Origin: Meiothermus sp.
GTDB lineage: Bacteria; Deinococcota; Deinococci; Deinococcales; Thermaceae
Reading direction: 5' to 3'
Length of the DNA stretch: 64,000 bases
Assembly: GCF_026004115.1 (NCBI RefSeq)
Contig: NZ_BPIM01000001.1
Span: forward strand, 1,612,001-1,676,000
Shown: positions 1 to 9,835 of the stretch, piece after piece
How the letters are laid out: every line of letters begins with the position of its first letter
Numbering within the stretch: the first letter of the stretch is position 1
Made by a program: the position numbers and the translations under genes
The notes under the pieces: generated by a model
What the model was told of the DNA's origin: nothing
Seen by the model: the letters and a program-made list of their open reading frames with translations, nothing else
Databases searched by the model: none

Positions 1-2
1 CG

Positions 3-1034
3 GCGGTGGCGGCGGCGGGCGAGTATCTGGCCGCAGAACTGCGCAAGGCGGGTTACACGGTGGAGTTTTTCCCCTTCACCTATAGCCGCACCCGCGACCA
101 GGGCTCGAGCCTGGCGGTAGGCAGCACTGCTTTCCCCGTCAACAGCGTATCGGGCAGCCCGGGCCGGCGGGTAGACGGGCCCCTGGCGGTGGTGCCGGGG
201 GCGGGGCTGGCCGACGACTTCGCGGGCCTGAACCTGCAAGGCCGCATTGCGGTGGTGCGCCGGGGGGGGATTCCGGGCCTCGAGAAAGCCCGCTTGGCCG
301 CCGAAAAAGGTGCCCTGGCCATCATCCTGGTCACCGAAGAACCCAGCAGCACCCGCTTCACCTTTGGCGGCAGTAGCCCTATTCCGGGCGTGACCCTCTC
401 CCGGAGTGACGGCGAGGTGCTATTCAACCAGGCTGGGGCGCGAGCGGTGCTGGAGACCCGCATCGTGACCGAGGAAGTCCAGGGGCGCAACGTGATTGCC
501 AAACGGGGCAGCCAGAACCCCCTGGCCATTGTGGGTGCACACTACGACTCGGTGCCCGGCAGCCCAGGGGCCAACGACAATGCCTCGGGAACCGCGACGG
601 TGCTCGAGCTGGCCCGCCAGCTTGCCGCTAGCCCCCTTTCCGAGCGCATCTGGTTTATGTTCTTCGACGGTGAAGAGGACGGGCTGTGGGGCTCGAGGCG
701 CTTCGTGGAGCAAAACCCCGAGCTTGTGCGCGGCCTCAAGGCCATGCTCAATCTGGACATGGTGGGGGTGGACGTGAACGGCAGCCTGGGCATCGGGGGC
801 AGCAACCAACTGCGGACCCTGGCCGACTGCAATGGCCTTCAGGTGGCCTGCGGCAGCGCGCCGGGCGGGGGCAGCGACCACGTGCCCTTTGCCCAGGCCG
901 GGGTGCCGGTGCTCTTCTTCTTCCGGGGCCTCGACCCCAACTACCACCGCCCCACCGACACCCTCGCCGACCCGGTGCTCCTGGCCCAGACCGGACAGGT
1001 GGTGCAGGGCATTCTGGAGCGACTCTTGCGTTAG
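3..1034 (+). CDS. M28 family zinc metallopeptidase (5' end outside window)
   Basis: Aminopeptidase-type hydrolase of peptidase family M28. The reading frame is open to the left edge, and the first visible residues already look like the interior of the enzyme, so the start and any signal peptide are missing. A PA-like insert (about residues 55-150 from the GTG at 6) precedes the catalytic domain. Zinc ligands are visible in order: AHYDSVPG near residue 179, GANDNASG, the FDGEEDGLWG acid pair, NLDMVGVD, and the late YHRPTDT histidine. Members are usually secreted or periplasmic and act as aminopeptidases or carboxypeptidases; substrate cannot be told. The gene converges on the threonine dehydratase gene 23 bp downstream. 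Confidence 0.88.
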   Translation, partial: AVAAAGEYLAAELRKAGYTVEFFPFTYSRTRDQGSSLAVGSTAFPVNSVSGSPGRRVDGPLAVVPGAGLADDFAGLNLQGRIAVVRRGGIPGLEKARLAAEKGALAIILVTEEPSSTRFTFGGSSPIPGVTLSRSDGEVLFNQAGARAVLETRIVTEEVQGRNVIAKRGSQNPLAIVGAHYDSVPGSPGANDNASGTATVLELARQLAASPLSERIWFMFFDGEEDGLWGSRRFVEQNPELVRGLKAMLNLDMVGVDVNGSLGIGGSNQLRTLADCNGLQVACGSAPGGGSDHVPFAQAGVPVLFFFRGLDPNYHRPTDTLADPVLLAQTGQVVQGILERLLR

Positions 1035-1040
1035 CACAAT

Positions 1041-1053
1041 CCCCAAAGCGGGG
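1041..1053. terminator. Short hairpin between convergent genes
   Basis: CCCC-aaagc-GGGG lies between two converging stop codons, flanked by short A/T runs on both sides. It could serve as a weak bidirectional terminator. The stem has only four G-C pairs, so the call is tentative. Confidence 0.3.
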
Positions 1054-1057
1054 CTTC

Positions 1058-1972
1058 TTACGGCATCCAGTTACCGCCGCACACAATCACCGCCAGGCGC
1101 TCGGGCAGGTCGTAGTCCATCAGCACGGGCCCCAGGGCCAGCCCGGCGGTGGGCTCCACCACCTGCTTGAGGCGTTCCATCAACAGGCGCTGGGCTTGCA
1201 GGGTTACCTCGTCGGGCACGGTCAGGATGCGGTCTACGTGGTTTTGCATCACCGGGAAGGTTTTCTCCCCAATGACCAGGGTGCGCACCCCGTCGGCCAC
1301 GGTTTTAGGAGCCTGCATCAGCTTGACCCGTACCCCCACCTGAAGGCTCTGCTGGGCATCGTTGGCACCCTCGGGCTCCACCCCAATCACCGCTGTCTCG
1401 GGCCGCAGGGTTTTGACGACGGTGGCAATGCCGGAGATGAGCCCACCGCCACCCACCGCAACCAGTACTGCGTCTAAAGCAGGCACCTGCTCCAGGAGTT
1501 CCAGCGCCTGGGTACCTTGCCCCGCCATGACCCGCAAATCGTCGAAGGGGTGGATGAGCTCGTAGCCGGTCTCCTCGGCCAGTTTGCGCACCACCTGCTC
1601 GCGGTTTTCCACCGTTACGCCCTGGTCGTAGACCAGGGCCCCATAGGCGCGGGTGGCGGCTTTTTTGGTGGGGGAGGCGTCCTGGGGCATCACCACCAGG
1701 GCCGGAACCCCAATCACCTGAGCCGCATAGGCCACCCCCTGGGCGTGGTTGCCGGAAGAAACACCGATCAGGCCTTTGGGGTCTTGTAGCTGTAGGGCTG
1801 CGTTGAGGGCGCCACGGGCCTTAAAGCTGCCGGTTTTTTGCAGGTGTTCTGCTTTGAAAAAGAGCTTCTTTCCCAGCAGCCTGTCCAGGCCTGTGCTGGC
1901 CAGCACCGGGGTGCGGTGAATGTACGGGCCAATTCGGCGGGCAGCGCTCAGGATGTCTTCCAGGGTCAGCAC
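1058..1972 (-). CDS. Threonine/serine dehydratase (PLP-dependent, no ACT domain)
   Basis: Fold-type II PLP enzyme that deaminates threonine or serine to the 2-oxo acid. The Schiff-base lysine is in GSFKARGA near residue 51, followed by SSGNHAQG (PLP phosphate region) and the glycine loop VGGGGLISG. At 304 residues it has only the catalytic domain. The regulatory C-terminal domain of biosynthetic IlvA is absent, so a catabolic threonine dehydratase or serine racemase-like role is more likely. The start is the GTG at 1972: TAGCAT with an upstream TG sits 6 nt before it, suggesting a leaderless mRNA, while the nearby ATG at 1980 is out of frame. Confidence 0.88.
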   Translation of the reverse strand: MLTLEDILSAARRIGPYIHRTPVLASTGLDRLLGKKLFFKAEHLQKTGSFKARGALNAALQLQDPKGLIGVSSGNHAQGVAYAAQVIGVPALVVMPQDASPTKKAATRAYGALVYDQGVTVENREQVVRKLAEETGYELIHPFDDLRVMAGQGTQALELLEQVPALDAVLVAVGGGGLISGIATVVKTLRPETAVIGVEPEGANDAQQSLQVGVRVKLMQAPKTVADGVRTLVIGEKTFPVMQNHVDRILTVPDEVTLQAQRLLMERLKQVVEPTAGLALGPVLMDYDLPERLAVIVCGGNWMP

Positions 1973-1978
1973 AGCCCC

Positions 1979-1984
1979 ATGCTA
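1979..1984 (-). promoter_or_regulatory. -10 element of threonine dehydratase gene (leaderless type)
   Basis: On the minus strand TG-T-TAGCAT forms an extended -10 that ends 6 nt before the GTG start at 1972, so transcription would begin at about the start codon. Confidence 0.5.
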
Positions 1985-2054
1985 ACAGGCAGGTGCGTAA
2001 CGCCCAATGTCTGCGTAACGGCTAACACACCCATTATTTGTAGGCAGCATGGCC

Positions 2055-2060
2055 TACAGT
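2055..2060 (+). promoter_or_regulatory. -10 element of the 2067 gene (leaderless type)
   Basis: TACAGT ends 6 nt before the ATG at 2067. It lies inside the longer version of the reading frame that starts at 2049, which argues for the shorter protein. Confidence 0.45.
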
Positions 2061-2066
2061 GAACCT

Positions 2067-2543
2067 ATGCAGCTGCTCGCCGAGGCCCTTTATGAACTCG
2101 AGCCAGGTCAGATGCTGGTTGGCCAAACCCCTACCGTGCGCGAACTGCTCAAGCTCTGGATACGTCGGCACGAAACAGGTTTCGATCTGTATGTGACCGC
2201 CATCATAGAGCCGGGCGAACCAGCGCCAGAAAGGGCGCGCAACACGGTGGGGCGCGATTTCGTCTCCTGTATGGAGGTGCTGGAAGCCCTGCACTGTCTC
2301 GAGGATGTCTATCCGGTTGCCCCTCATGTGCTAAAAAACCTGCCGGTAACAAAGCGCGCAGCGACCCCAGAGCTATTGCAGCTCCTCGAGGAACAGCTAT
2401 TTCGTGTGGCCCAGAGTACCACCACTGGCGAGTTTGGCCCCGACGACCCGCCGGCCCAGGTGGTGCAGCTCAAGCCCGTATGCGCGATGGAAGCCCCCGA
2501 GTCCGACGAAGACATTACCGATCTCATCCTTACCGACCCTTGA
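2067..2543 (+). CDS. Hypothetical protein, 158 aa
   Basis: I do not recognise this family. The product is soluble and acidic, with no signal peptide or membrane segment, mainly helical-looking, and has a low-complexity acidic tail (PESDEDITD). It begins MQLLAEALYELEPGQML. An upstream in-frame ATG at 2049 exists, but a TACAGT hexamer exactly 6 nt before 2067 favours the shorter start. It lies 24 bp upstream of mtaB in the same direction and may be co-transcribed with it. Codon use looks like that of its neighbours, so it is probably a real lineage-specific gene. Confidence 0.7.
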   Translation: MQLLAEALYELEPGQMLVGQTPTVRELLKLWIRRHETGFDLYVTAIIEPGEPAPERARNTVGRDFVSCMEVLEALHCLEDVYPVAPHVLKNLPVTKRAATPELLQLLEEQLFRVAQSTTTGEFGPDDPPAQVVQLKPVCAMEAPESDEDITDLILTDP

Positions 2544-2567
2544 CCGAACCTCACCAGCTGCCCCACA

Positions 2568-3890
2568 ATGCCCCTGATGGAAGGTGTGCGGCTAGCGGTC
2601 AAAACCTTGGGTTGCAAGGTCAACCAGGTTGAATCGGATGCCCTGGTGGGCCTTTTGCGGCCTCTGGAACCCGTGGTGGTGCCCCTCGAGGCGGGCGCCA
2701 ATCTGGTGGTCATCAATACCTGCGCCGTTACCACCAGCGCCGAGGCCGACGCCCGCAAAGAGGTGCGCAAAGCCCGCCGGGCCAACCCGGCGGCCTTCAT
2801 TGTGGTTACGGGCTGCTACGCAGAGCTGGCCCCGGAGCAACTGGCCCTGCTGGGGGCCGATGCGGTCATCCCCAATCGCCGTAAAGCCGAGCTGCCCGGC
2901 GTAATTTTGCAGCACTTTGGCCTGCCGGCCGATCCCCTCACCACCCCCCCCAACGAGTTCTGGGGGGCGGGCGAGCGGGGCCTTTTGAACAACTATGTGC
3001 GGGCTTTCCTGAAGGTGCAGGACGGTTGCAATGCGGGCTGTGCTTACTGCGTCATCCCCCGCCTGCGCGGGCGGGAGCGCCACCGCGAGCACCGAAGCGC
3101 CTTGCAGGAAGCCGAGGCCTTGCTGGAAGCCGGGGTACAGGAGATTGTGCTCACCGGGGTGCGGCTGGGCTCCTACCGGGGCCACCCCCGTGGGATTGCC
3201 GGGCTGGTAGAGGAGCTGGCCTTGATGGGGGCTCGGGTGCGCCTATCGTCCATCGAGCCTGAGGACACCGAGGAAGAACTTCTCCAGGTGATGCGGCGTT
3301 TCGCTCCCCAGGTGCGTCCCCACCTGCACCTCAGCTTGCAGACCGGCTCGGCCCGCCTGCTGGCCCTGATGGGCCGCCGCTACGACAAAAACTACTACCG
3401 CGCCCTGGTACAGAGGGCCTATGCGCTTATCCCTGGCTTTGCCCTCACCACCGACGTGATTGCGGGTCTGCCCACCGAGACCGAGGAAGAACATCAAGAA
3501 ACCTTGGCTTTCCTGGAGGAGGTGCGTCCCAGCCGGGTACATGTTTTTACCTACACCCCCCGCCCCAAAACCCGCGCGGCCTCGCTACCGCAGGTGCCCA
3601 TCGAGGTTCGCAAACGCCGCAATAAAGAGCTCCAGGCCAAGGCGGCCCACCTAGCCGAGGAACGCATACGCCCGCTGCTCGGCCAGCGGGTAGAGGTGCT
3701 GGTCGAAAGCTTTCGGGGCGACCAGGCCTATGGCCACACCCCGGATTACTACGAGGTCGAGTTTGGCGGGCCTGCCCGTGTGGGCCAGACCGTCTGGGTG
3801 CAGGTGGAGGCGATTGAAGGCTATACCTTGCAGGGAAGGCTCGAGTCCATCCAGGAAGAACCCGCCCGCCTGCTGCTGCCGGTGCTCTAG
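2568..3890 (+). CDS. mtaB: tRNA (t6A37) methylthiotransferase MtaB
   Basis: Radical-SAM methylthiotransferase that converts t6A to ms2t6A at position 37 of ANN-decoding tRNAs. The N-terminal UPF0004 domain carries its three cluster cysteines in TLGCKVNQVES, NTCAVT and TGCYAEL. The MtaB-type TLGCKVN start separates it from MiaB and RimO. The radical-SAM CxxxCxxC is DGCNAGCAYC near residue 153. A C-terminal TRAM-like segment follows. The length of 440 residues is normal. Starts at 2568, 2577 or 2586 are possible; the first is used here. The stop codon overlaps by 4 bp the stop of the convergent membrane-protein gene. Confidence 0.92.
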   Translation: MPLMEGVRLAVKTLGCKVNQVESDALVGLLRPLEPVVVPLEAGANLVVINTCAVTTSAEADARKEVRKARRANPAAFIVVTGCYAELAPEQLALLGADAVIPNRRKAELPGVILQHFGLPADPLTTPPNEFWGAGERGLLNNYVRAFLKVQDGCNAGCAYCVIPRLRGRERHREHRSALQEAEALLEAGVQEIVLTGVRLGSYRGHPRGIAGLVEELALMGARVRLSSIEPEDTEEELLQVMRRFAPQVRPHLHLSLQTGSARLLALMGRRYDKNYYRALVQRAYALIPGFALTTDVIAGLPTETEEEHQETLAFLEEVRPSRVHVFTYTPRPKTRAASLPQVPIEVRKRRNKELQAKAAHLAEERIRPLLGQRVEVLVESFRGDQAYGHTPDYYEVEFGGPARVGQTVWVQVEAIEGYTLQGRLESIQEEPARLLLPVL

Positions 3891-4252
3891 GTTTTGCGCC
3901 GGGTTTCTACCAGGTAGCGCACCACAAACCCCAAGCAGATGAACACCGTGGCGAACTGGGCTAGAGTGGCTACCGGACGCTCTACCGTGCCCCCTGTGAG
4001 CAGGGTAACGAAGTCGGGCACGCTTCGCAGCGAGCCCACAATTCCAAGTACCGCCAGCACAAGGGCCAGGTTCAGTGCCTGACGGGCCTGAGCAGGGCGT
4101 TTGTCGGCCCAGATGCCCAGGAGGGCTATAAAGAGCCCCAAAAGCCCTGGAATCAGGGCAGTGGGGGTAAGCTTGGAGCCCATCACCGCCAGGGTGGATA
4201 TCAGAATCAGGAAGACCCCCGTCCATAAGGCTCTAGCGCTCAGGCTACCCAT
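3887..4252 (-). CDS. Small integral membrane protein, 121 aa
   Basis: Unrecognised membrane protein with four hydrophobic helices (about residues 8-25, 30-48, 60-77 and 95-112) and short charged loops (WADKRPAQAR, ETRRKT). No catalytic motif is visible. It overlaps mtaB tail to tail by 4 bp. The start at 4252 is an ATG close to the divergent HIT gene region. It could be a small-molecule or envelope accessory protein; function cannot be assigned. Confidence 0.7.
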   Translation of the reverse strand: MGSLSARALWTGVFLILISTLAVMGSKLTPTALIPGLLGLFIALLGIWADKRPAQARQALNLALVLAVLGIVGSLRSVPDFVTLLTGGTVERPVATLAQFATVFICLGFVVRYLVETRRKT

Positions 4253-4354
4253 ACCGCACCTTGAGAGAAGTCATGAACTTGGTCATATTTGTATTCTCGT
4301 TGACTGGGGCCGCAAATTCTATTTGCTGGGCTACGATATCTGTGCTTCGGCAGA

Positions 4355-4360
4355 TATAGT
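4355..4360 (+). promoter_or_regulatory. -10 element of HIT gene (leaderless type)
   Basis: TATAGT ends 7 nt before the ATG at 4368, and no Shine-Dalgarno sequence is present between them. Confidence 0.5.
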
Positions 4361-4367
4361 AAGCGAC

Positions 4368-4694
4368 ATGGAGAATCCCACTGTTTTTGGCAAAATCATC
4401 CGCCGGGAGCTGCCCGCCGATATTGTGTACGAAGACGAGGAGTTTATCGCCTTCAAGGACATCCGCCCACGCTCCAGGGTGCACATTCTGGTCTGCCCCA
4501 AGGAATACATCCCCACCCTGGCCGACTACCCCCAGACCGAGGAGGGGGCCCTGAAACTGGGCAAGCTGATGCTGACCGCCAACAAAATTGCCCAGCAGAT
4601 GGGCTTGGAGGGCTACTTCATCCGTATCCACGTGGGAGAGAAAGGTGGGCAGGAGGTTTTTCACGTGCACGTGCATCTGCGTTCGGATGCTTGA
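4368..4694 (+). CDS. HIT family nucleotide-binding protein (Hint-like)
   Basis: Histidine-triad hydrolase of the HINT branch (adenosine 5'-phosphoramidase or dinucleotide hydrolase). The 108-residue length is typical. The start MENPTVFGKIIRRELP and the phosphate-binding triad FHVHVHLR near the C-terminus are diagnostic. The middle histidine is the expected nucleophile. A longer reading frame runs upstream to 4101, but homology begins at MENPTVF. A TATAGT 7 nt before this ATG supports the start and suggests a leaderless transcript. Confidence 0.93.
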   Translation: MENPTVFGKIIRRELPADIVYEDEEFIAFKDIRPRSRVHILVCPKEYIPTLADYPQTEEGALKLGKLMLTANKIAQQMGLEGYFIRIHVGEKGGQEVFHVHVHLRSDA

Positions 4695-4724
4695 GGTGGA
4701 TTTGGCCAGGAGCGGCAACGTAAT

Positions 4725-5486
4725 CTATTTCTTGATCTCCACTTGGTCAATGGCGGTATTTTTTTCATTGTAGGCGACGACTCGTAACCGTTCTGCGGTG
4801 GCCTCCAGGATGAGGAAGTTTGGGCTTTGAAGCCGTACTTTGCTTTGCGGGTGCACGCTTGCGAAGCCGCGCAACCAGGCGCCTCCACCCCCGGTCACGA
4901 TATGGACGATACCATTGGCCTCGAGCCGCTCGTAGCTGTGTTCGTGGCCGGCCAGCACCAACGACACGCGGTACTGGGTAAGGAGGGGCTCGAGGGTCTG
5001 CCGCAGGCTGCGGGCGCCGCCATGCAGCCCGGAGGAATATAGGGGGCGGTGAAGCGCAACGATTTTCCAGGGGGCCCTGGAGGTACTTAAAGCTGCTTCC
5101 AGCCAGCGTCGCTGGGCCTGACTAAAGTCTTCCGAGTAGAGCACAAATACTTCGATGTTTTCCACCCGCACGCTGTAATAGGGCCTCTCGACCCGAAAGA
5201 ACTCGAGCTGCTTGTTCAGGGCCGGTACATCGTGGTTGCCAAAAGCCGGAAAGATGCGTACCGGAGGCAAATCGCTCACATAACGCAGGATAGGCTCTCC
5301 CGAGGGGTAAAAGTTATCGCCAACGGTGAGCAAGGCCTCGAGGGGGTTTTGCCGGTGTTGCGCATTCATGGCCCCGGCAATGAGGGGGCGGTGCGGGCTT
5401 TCTGCACCCCAGTCCCCAATCACCGCCAGCCGCTGGGCAAAAGCGCTCAGGAAGCAAAAGAGCAGCAGCCAGGGCAGTTTACGCAT
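4725..5486 (-). CDS. Secreted calcineurin-like metallophosphoesterase
   Basis: Phosphoesterase of the purple-acid-phosphatase-like group. An N-terminal signal peptide (MRKLPWLLLFCFLSAFAQ) predicts export. The five metal motifs are all present: GDWG, GDNFY, GNHD, ALHRPLYS and GHEHSYER. Metal-ligand spacing matches family norms in a 253-residue protein. It follows the bifunctional-nuclease-domain gene by 13 bp on the same strand, with an AAAGTGG ribosome site, so the two probably form an operon. A role in extracellular phosphate scavenging is inferred; the substrate is unknown. Confidence 0.87.
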   Translation of the reverse strand: MRKLPWLLLFCFLSAFAQRLAVIGDWGAESPHRPLIAGAMNAQHRQNPLEALLTVGDNFYPSGEPILRYVSDLPPVRIFPAFGNHDVPALNKQLEFFRVERPYYSVRVENIEVFVLYSEDFSQAQRRWLEAALSTSRAPWKIVALHRPLYSSGLHGGARSLRQTLEPLLTQYRVSLVLAGHEHSYERLEANGIVHIVTGGGGAWLRGFASVHPQSKVRLQSPNFLILEATAERLRVVAYNEKNTAIDQVEIKK

Positions 5487-5499
5487 ACCACTTTGCCGG

Positions 5500-5931
5500 C
5501 TAGGCCTGGGGGGTTCCGCCCTGAGGGTTGATTTTCGACTCGTTGATGCCGGCTACCTTAAGTACGTCCTCGGCAATCAGAATGGGGGCATTGGCTCGAA
5601 TGGCCAGGGCCATGCCGTCAGAGGGGCGACAGTCTATCTCGTACTCCAGCCCACGCTGCTCCAGCACTAACCGCCCGTAAAAAGTGCCCTCCTTGAGATC
5701 AACAATCTCCAGCCGCAACACCTTTACCCCCAGCAAATCCAGGGTGTTGTAGAACAGATCGGGCCCCAGCGGCCTGGGGGGTTTCTCGCCGGAAAGGTGA
5801 ATCATGATGTTCTGCGTCTCCAGGGTACCAATCACCACCGGCAGAAACAGGTTGTTTTCGGCCTTGAGCATCACGATCAAGTTTCCGTTGCCGGGGTCTA
5901 CCCCCATACCTTCGATGTGTGCAGGCACCAT
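5500..5931 (-). CDS. Bifunctional nuclease (BFN/DUF151) family protein
   Basis: 143-residue protein of the DUF151 family, named for plant bifunctional nucleases. Bacterial members are small stand-alone domains of poorly known function. The signature RPSDGMALAIRANAPI lies around residues 106-121, and the central LPVVIG strand and NIMIHL segment match the family. A TATACT hexamer ends 6 nt before the ATG, consistent with a leaderless mRNA. It is the first gene of a likely two-gene unit with the secreted phosphoesterase downstream. Confidence 0.88.
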   Translation of the reverse strand: MVPAHIEGMGVDPGNGNLIVMLKAENNLFLPVVIGTLETQNIMIHLSGEKPPRPLGPDLFYNTLDLLGVKVLRLEIVDLKEGTFYGRLVLEQRGLEYEIDCRPSDGMALAIRANAPILIAEDVLKVAGINESKINPQGGTPQA

Positions 5932-5937
5932 ACCTTG

Positions 5938-5943
5938 AGTATA
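5938..5943 (-). promoter_or_regulatory. -10 element of BFN gene (leaderless type)
   Basis: TATACT on the minus strand ends 6 nt before the ATG at 5931. A weak AAGG lies in that 6-nt gap. Confidence 0.55.
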
Positions 5944-6006
5944 CGAGCCCAGCCTGAGGGGGGCTTGAGCCTACCCCTGTCCGGGGCTTGGTGAACCCGA
6001 TAGACT

Positions 6007-6549
6007 ATGGGCGTGAAAACGCATCCTGTGGATATTGCGGGGGTACATCGTGAACTACCCGTGGTTCAGGTAGGCCCCGAGGTCTCGGTGGCTTTGTTCA
6101 ACATGTTGGGCGATACCGAAGTGGTTGAAAAGGCGGCAGAAGCCCTGGCCGAGCGAATGCCCCCCGATATCGATACCCTGGTGACCCCCGAAGTCAAGGC
6201 GGTGCCGCTGGCCCATGCGCTATCGCGCCTGACCGGAAAGCCCTATGTGGTGGCCCGCAAGACCGAAAAACCCTACATGATTAACCCGGTTTCGCGCACG
6301 GTAATCTCCATCACCACAGGCAAGCCCCAGCTCCTGGTGCTCGATGGCACGGACGTCCCTTTGCTCAAGGGCAAAAAGGTGGCCATTGTGGACGATGTGG
6401 TTTCCACGGGCAGTACCCTGAAGGGGCTCTCCGACCTCATTACCGACGTGGGTGGTGTGGTGGGGGCGGTGATGGCGGTGTTTACCGAAGGTTCCCCTCG
6501 AGAGGATGTGGTTGCGTTGGGCCACTTGCCACTCTTCAAGCCAGAATAG
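6007..6549 (+). CDS. Phosphoribosyltransferase (adenine PRT-like)
   Basis: Type I purine phosphoribosyltransferase-like enzyme of 180 residues. The PRPP-binding loop is intact, [13 protein letters not shown] near residues 122-134, with the two aspartates that hold the ribose. The hood region and [14 protein letters not shown] resemble adenine or xanthine PRTs; substrate is not certain. A GTG at 6013 is an alternative start, because TAGACT at 6001-6006 stands 6 nt before it. A diverged tandem copy follows 137 bp downstream. Confidence 0.82.
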   Translation: MGVKTHPVDIAGVHRELPVVQVGPEVSVALFNMLGDTEVVEKAAEALAERMPPDIDTLVTPEVKAVPLAHALSRLTGKPYVVARKTEKPYMINPVSRTVISITTGKPQLLVLDGTDVPLLKGKKVAIVDDVVSTGSTLKGLSDLITDVGGVVGAVMAVFTEGSPREDVVALGHLPLFKPE

Positions 6550-6686
6550 CCGCTATCTCCAGACCCCCATAGGCTTTCCAGCGGGGTCTATCGGAGCCCA
6601 GATAACCCTTTTATGCGACTATTCACACGTATACTCATGGTGTTCGAATAGTCTATGTCCTTGGTGTAGCAAGGGAGTGCAAACTT

Positions 6687-7223
6687 ATGGAAACCTATCC
6701 CATCACGATTGGCAAAATTACCCGTCATGTGCCTGTGGTCGAGACCTTGCCGGGTGTTCACATCCCCCTGATTGAGCTGATGGGCGATGTAGAACTGGTG
6801 CAAGCGGCAGCGGAAGCGCTGGTCAAACATTTGCCGCCCGAGACCGATACCCTGCTGACCCTCGAGACTTCCCCCATTGTGCTGGCCCACGCTATGAGCG
6901 CCATTTCCGGCAAACCCTACGTAGTGGTGCGCCGCAAACGCCGCCCCTACATGCAAGACCCCATCATCCAGGAAGTGGAGTCGCTGACACTGGGCGTTAC
7001 CGAGACCCTCTGGCTCGATAGCCGCATGGCCGAGAAGCTCCTGGGCCAGAACGTGGCCCTGGTCTTCGATGTGGTCTCGTCCGGGGGTACCATGATGGCT
7101 TTGGAAAAAGTCGCCAAGAAAGCGGGGGCCAACGTGGTGGCCCGGCTGGCGGCCTTCCACCAGGGCAGCAGCAAGCTCCCCATCACCTTCCTTACGGAAA
7201 TCCCCATTTTGCAGACGGCTTGA
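6687..7223 (+). CDS. Phosphoribosyltransferase paralogue with altered PRPP loop
   Basis: 178-residue tandem paralogue of the preceding gene. The same segments align (VPVVETLPGVHIPLIELMGD, GKPYVVVRRKRRPY), but the PRPP loop reads VALVFDVVSSGGT, so the first of the two conserved acidic residues is Phe and the loop Thr-Gly-Ser is changed. The catalytic function may be lost or altered, for example a regulator that senses PRPP or nucleotides as PurR and PyrR relatives do. It has its own AAGGGAG ribosome site about 10 nt before the ATG and a possible TATACT -10 at 6630-6635. Confidence 0.78.
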   Translation: METYPITIGKITRHVPVVETLPGVHIPLIELMGDVELVQAAAEALVKHLPPETDTLLTLETSPIVLAHAMSAISGKPYVVVRRKRRPYMQDPIIQEVESLTLGVTETLWLDSRMAEKLLGQNVALVFDVVSSGGTMMALEKVAKKAGANVVARLAAFHQGSSKLPITFLTEIPILQTA

Positions 7224-7236
7224 AGAAAGCCGGGGG

Positions 7237-7884
7237 TCATTTGCGCCGCTGGGCAAATAGCCAGTGAATGAAGTCGGGTTCTCTGTAAACCCGGTTCCAG
7301 ACATGGTGTTTTTCCGTGGGGTACTCGCTGAAGCGGGCCTGGGTGTTGCCCGCTTTGGCCAGCGCATCGGCCAGGGCGCGGGAAAAGCTGACCGGTACGA
7401 CCTCGTCGGCGGCCCCGTGAAAGTTCCAGACCGGCACCTTGGAGAGCCGTTGCCAGACCCAAAAAGGGTCGGCGGCTCCGCAGATGGGCGCAACGGCAGC
7501 AAAGCGTTTGGGGTGCTCGCAGGCCAGGTTCCAGCTGCCGTAGCCGCCCATCGAAAGGCCCGTCAGGTAGACCCGGCGGGGGTTGGTTTGGTGCTGGGCT
7601 TCAACCTGACCCAGTAGCTTGTAGGCTCGGTTCAGCGGCTCTCCTCGCCACTGTTCATCTTTGGGGCACTGAGGCATAAGCACCACCGCAGGCCAGGCTT
7701 TGGGGTTTTCTTCAATGGCCGGGCCCAGGCCTGCTGTGACCTGCTTTTGGCCATCCTGGCCGCGTTCGCCGGAGCCGTGCAGAAACAGGATTAGCGGCCA
7801 GCCGCCCCTGGGGGGTTTGCCAGGGGGGACATAGAGGGCATAGGGCAGTAGAGCGCGGGGTTTGTGGTAAGTGAAAAGGGACAT
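7237..7884 (-). CDS. Alpha/beta hydrolase, esterase/peptidase-like
   Basis: 215-residue alpha/beta hydrolase of the phospholipase/carboxylesterase or PHB-depolymerase-like group. The oxyanion region is LFLHGSGERG, the nucleophile Ser is in GLSMGGYG near residue 113, and the acid and base are likely in HGAADEVVP and KHHVWNR. No signal peptide is seen, so it is probably cytoplasmic. It begins 6 bp after the mutase stop codon. A TGGTATAAC sequence just upstream could give it a separate start of transcription. Substrate unknown. Confidence 0.85.
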   Translation of the reverse strand: MSLFTYHKPRALLPYALYVPPGKPPRGGWPLILFLHGSGERGQDGQKQVTAGLGPAIEENPKAWPAVVLMPQCPKDEQWRGEPLNRAYKLLGQVEAQHQTNPRRVYLTGLSMGGYGSWNLACEHPKRFAAVAPICGAADPFWVWQRLSKVPVWNFHGAADEVVPVSFSRALADALAKAGNTQARFSEYPTEKHHVWNRVYREPDFIHWLFAQRRK

Positions 7885-7890
7885 GCCCTG

Positions 7891-9546
<1,656 letters not shown>

Positions 9547-9552
9547 ACTGCA

Positions 9553-9558
9553 ATTATA
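9553..9558 (-). promoter_or_regulatory. -10 element of mutase gene (leaderless type)
   Basis: A perfect TATAAT on the minus strand ends 6 nt before the ATG at 9546; no ribosome site lies between them. Confidence 0.65.
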
Positions 9559-9643
9559 TAACGCATTTGATGCAGGAAAGTGTTATTTCGTTAGGTTTTT
9601 ACGGAAGTACCAGGTCAAAACTACGCCAACAAGGACGGATGAG

Positions 9644-9805
9644 ACCGGATTCAAAAAGGCAGCTTACAAAACCAAAAACCCCAGAGGCTGTCTTATTGAA
9701 TCCTGGTGAGTACCCTTCCAACGGGCGGTATCGCCTTCCGCTAAGCGGATAACTTGGTTGGGTTGATTCGTTGCCGAACCGTAAAGAATCAACCGAATCT
9801 GGTAT
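9644..9805. repeat. Dispersed structured repeat, copy A
   Basis: Shortest full copy (162 bp) of an intergenic element also seen at 21094-21335 (opposite orientation) and 26052-26268. It begins ACCGGATTCAAAAA and ends GAATCTGGTAT. Inside are GGATTCAA/TTGAATCC arms, one unit of the two-mini-hairpin module, and a perfect 9-bp hairpin (GGTTGATTC at 9761-9769, GAATCAACC at 9786-9794). It fills most of the gap between the mutase and SpoIID-like genes. Confidence 0.8.
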
Positions 9806-9835
9806 AAGTCCAGGGCCATAGCGCCCGGCGGGTGT

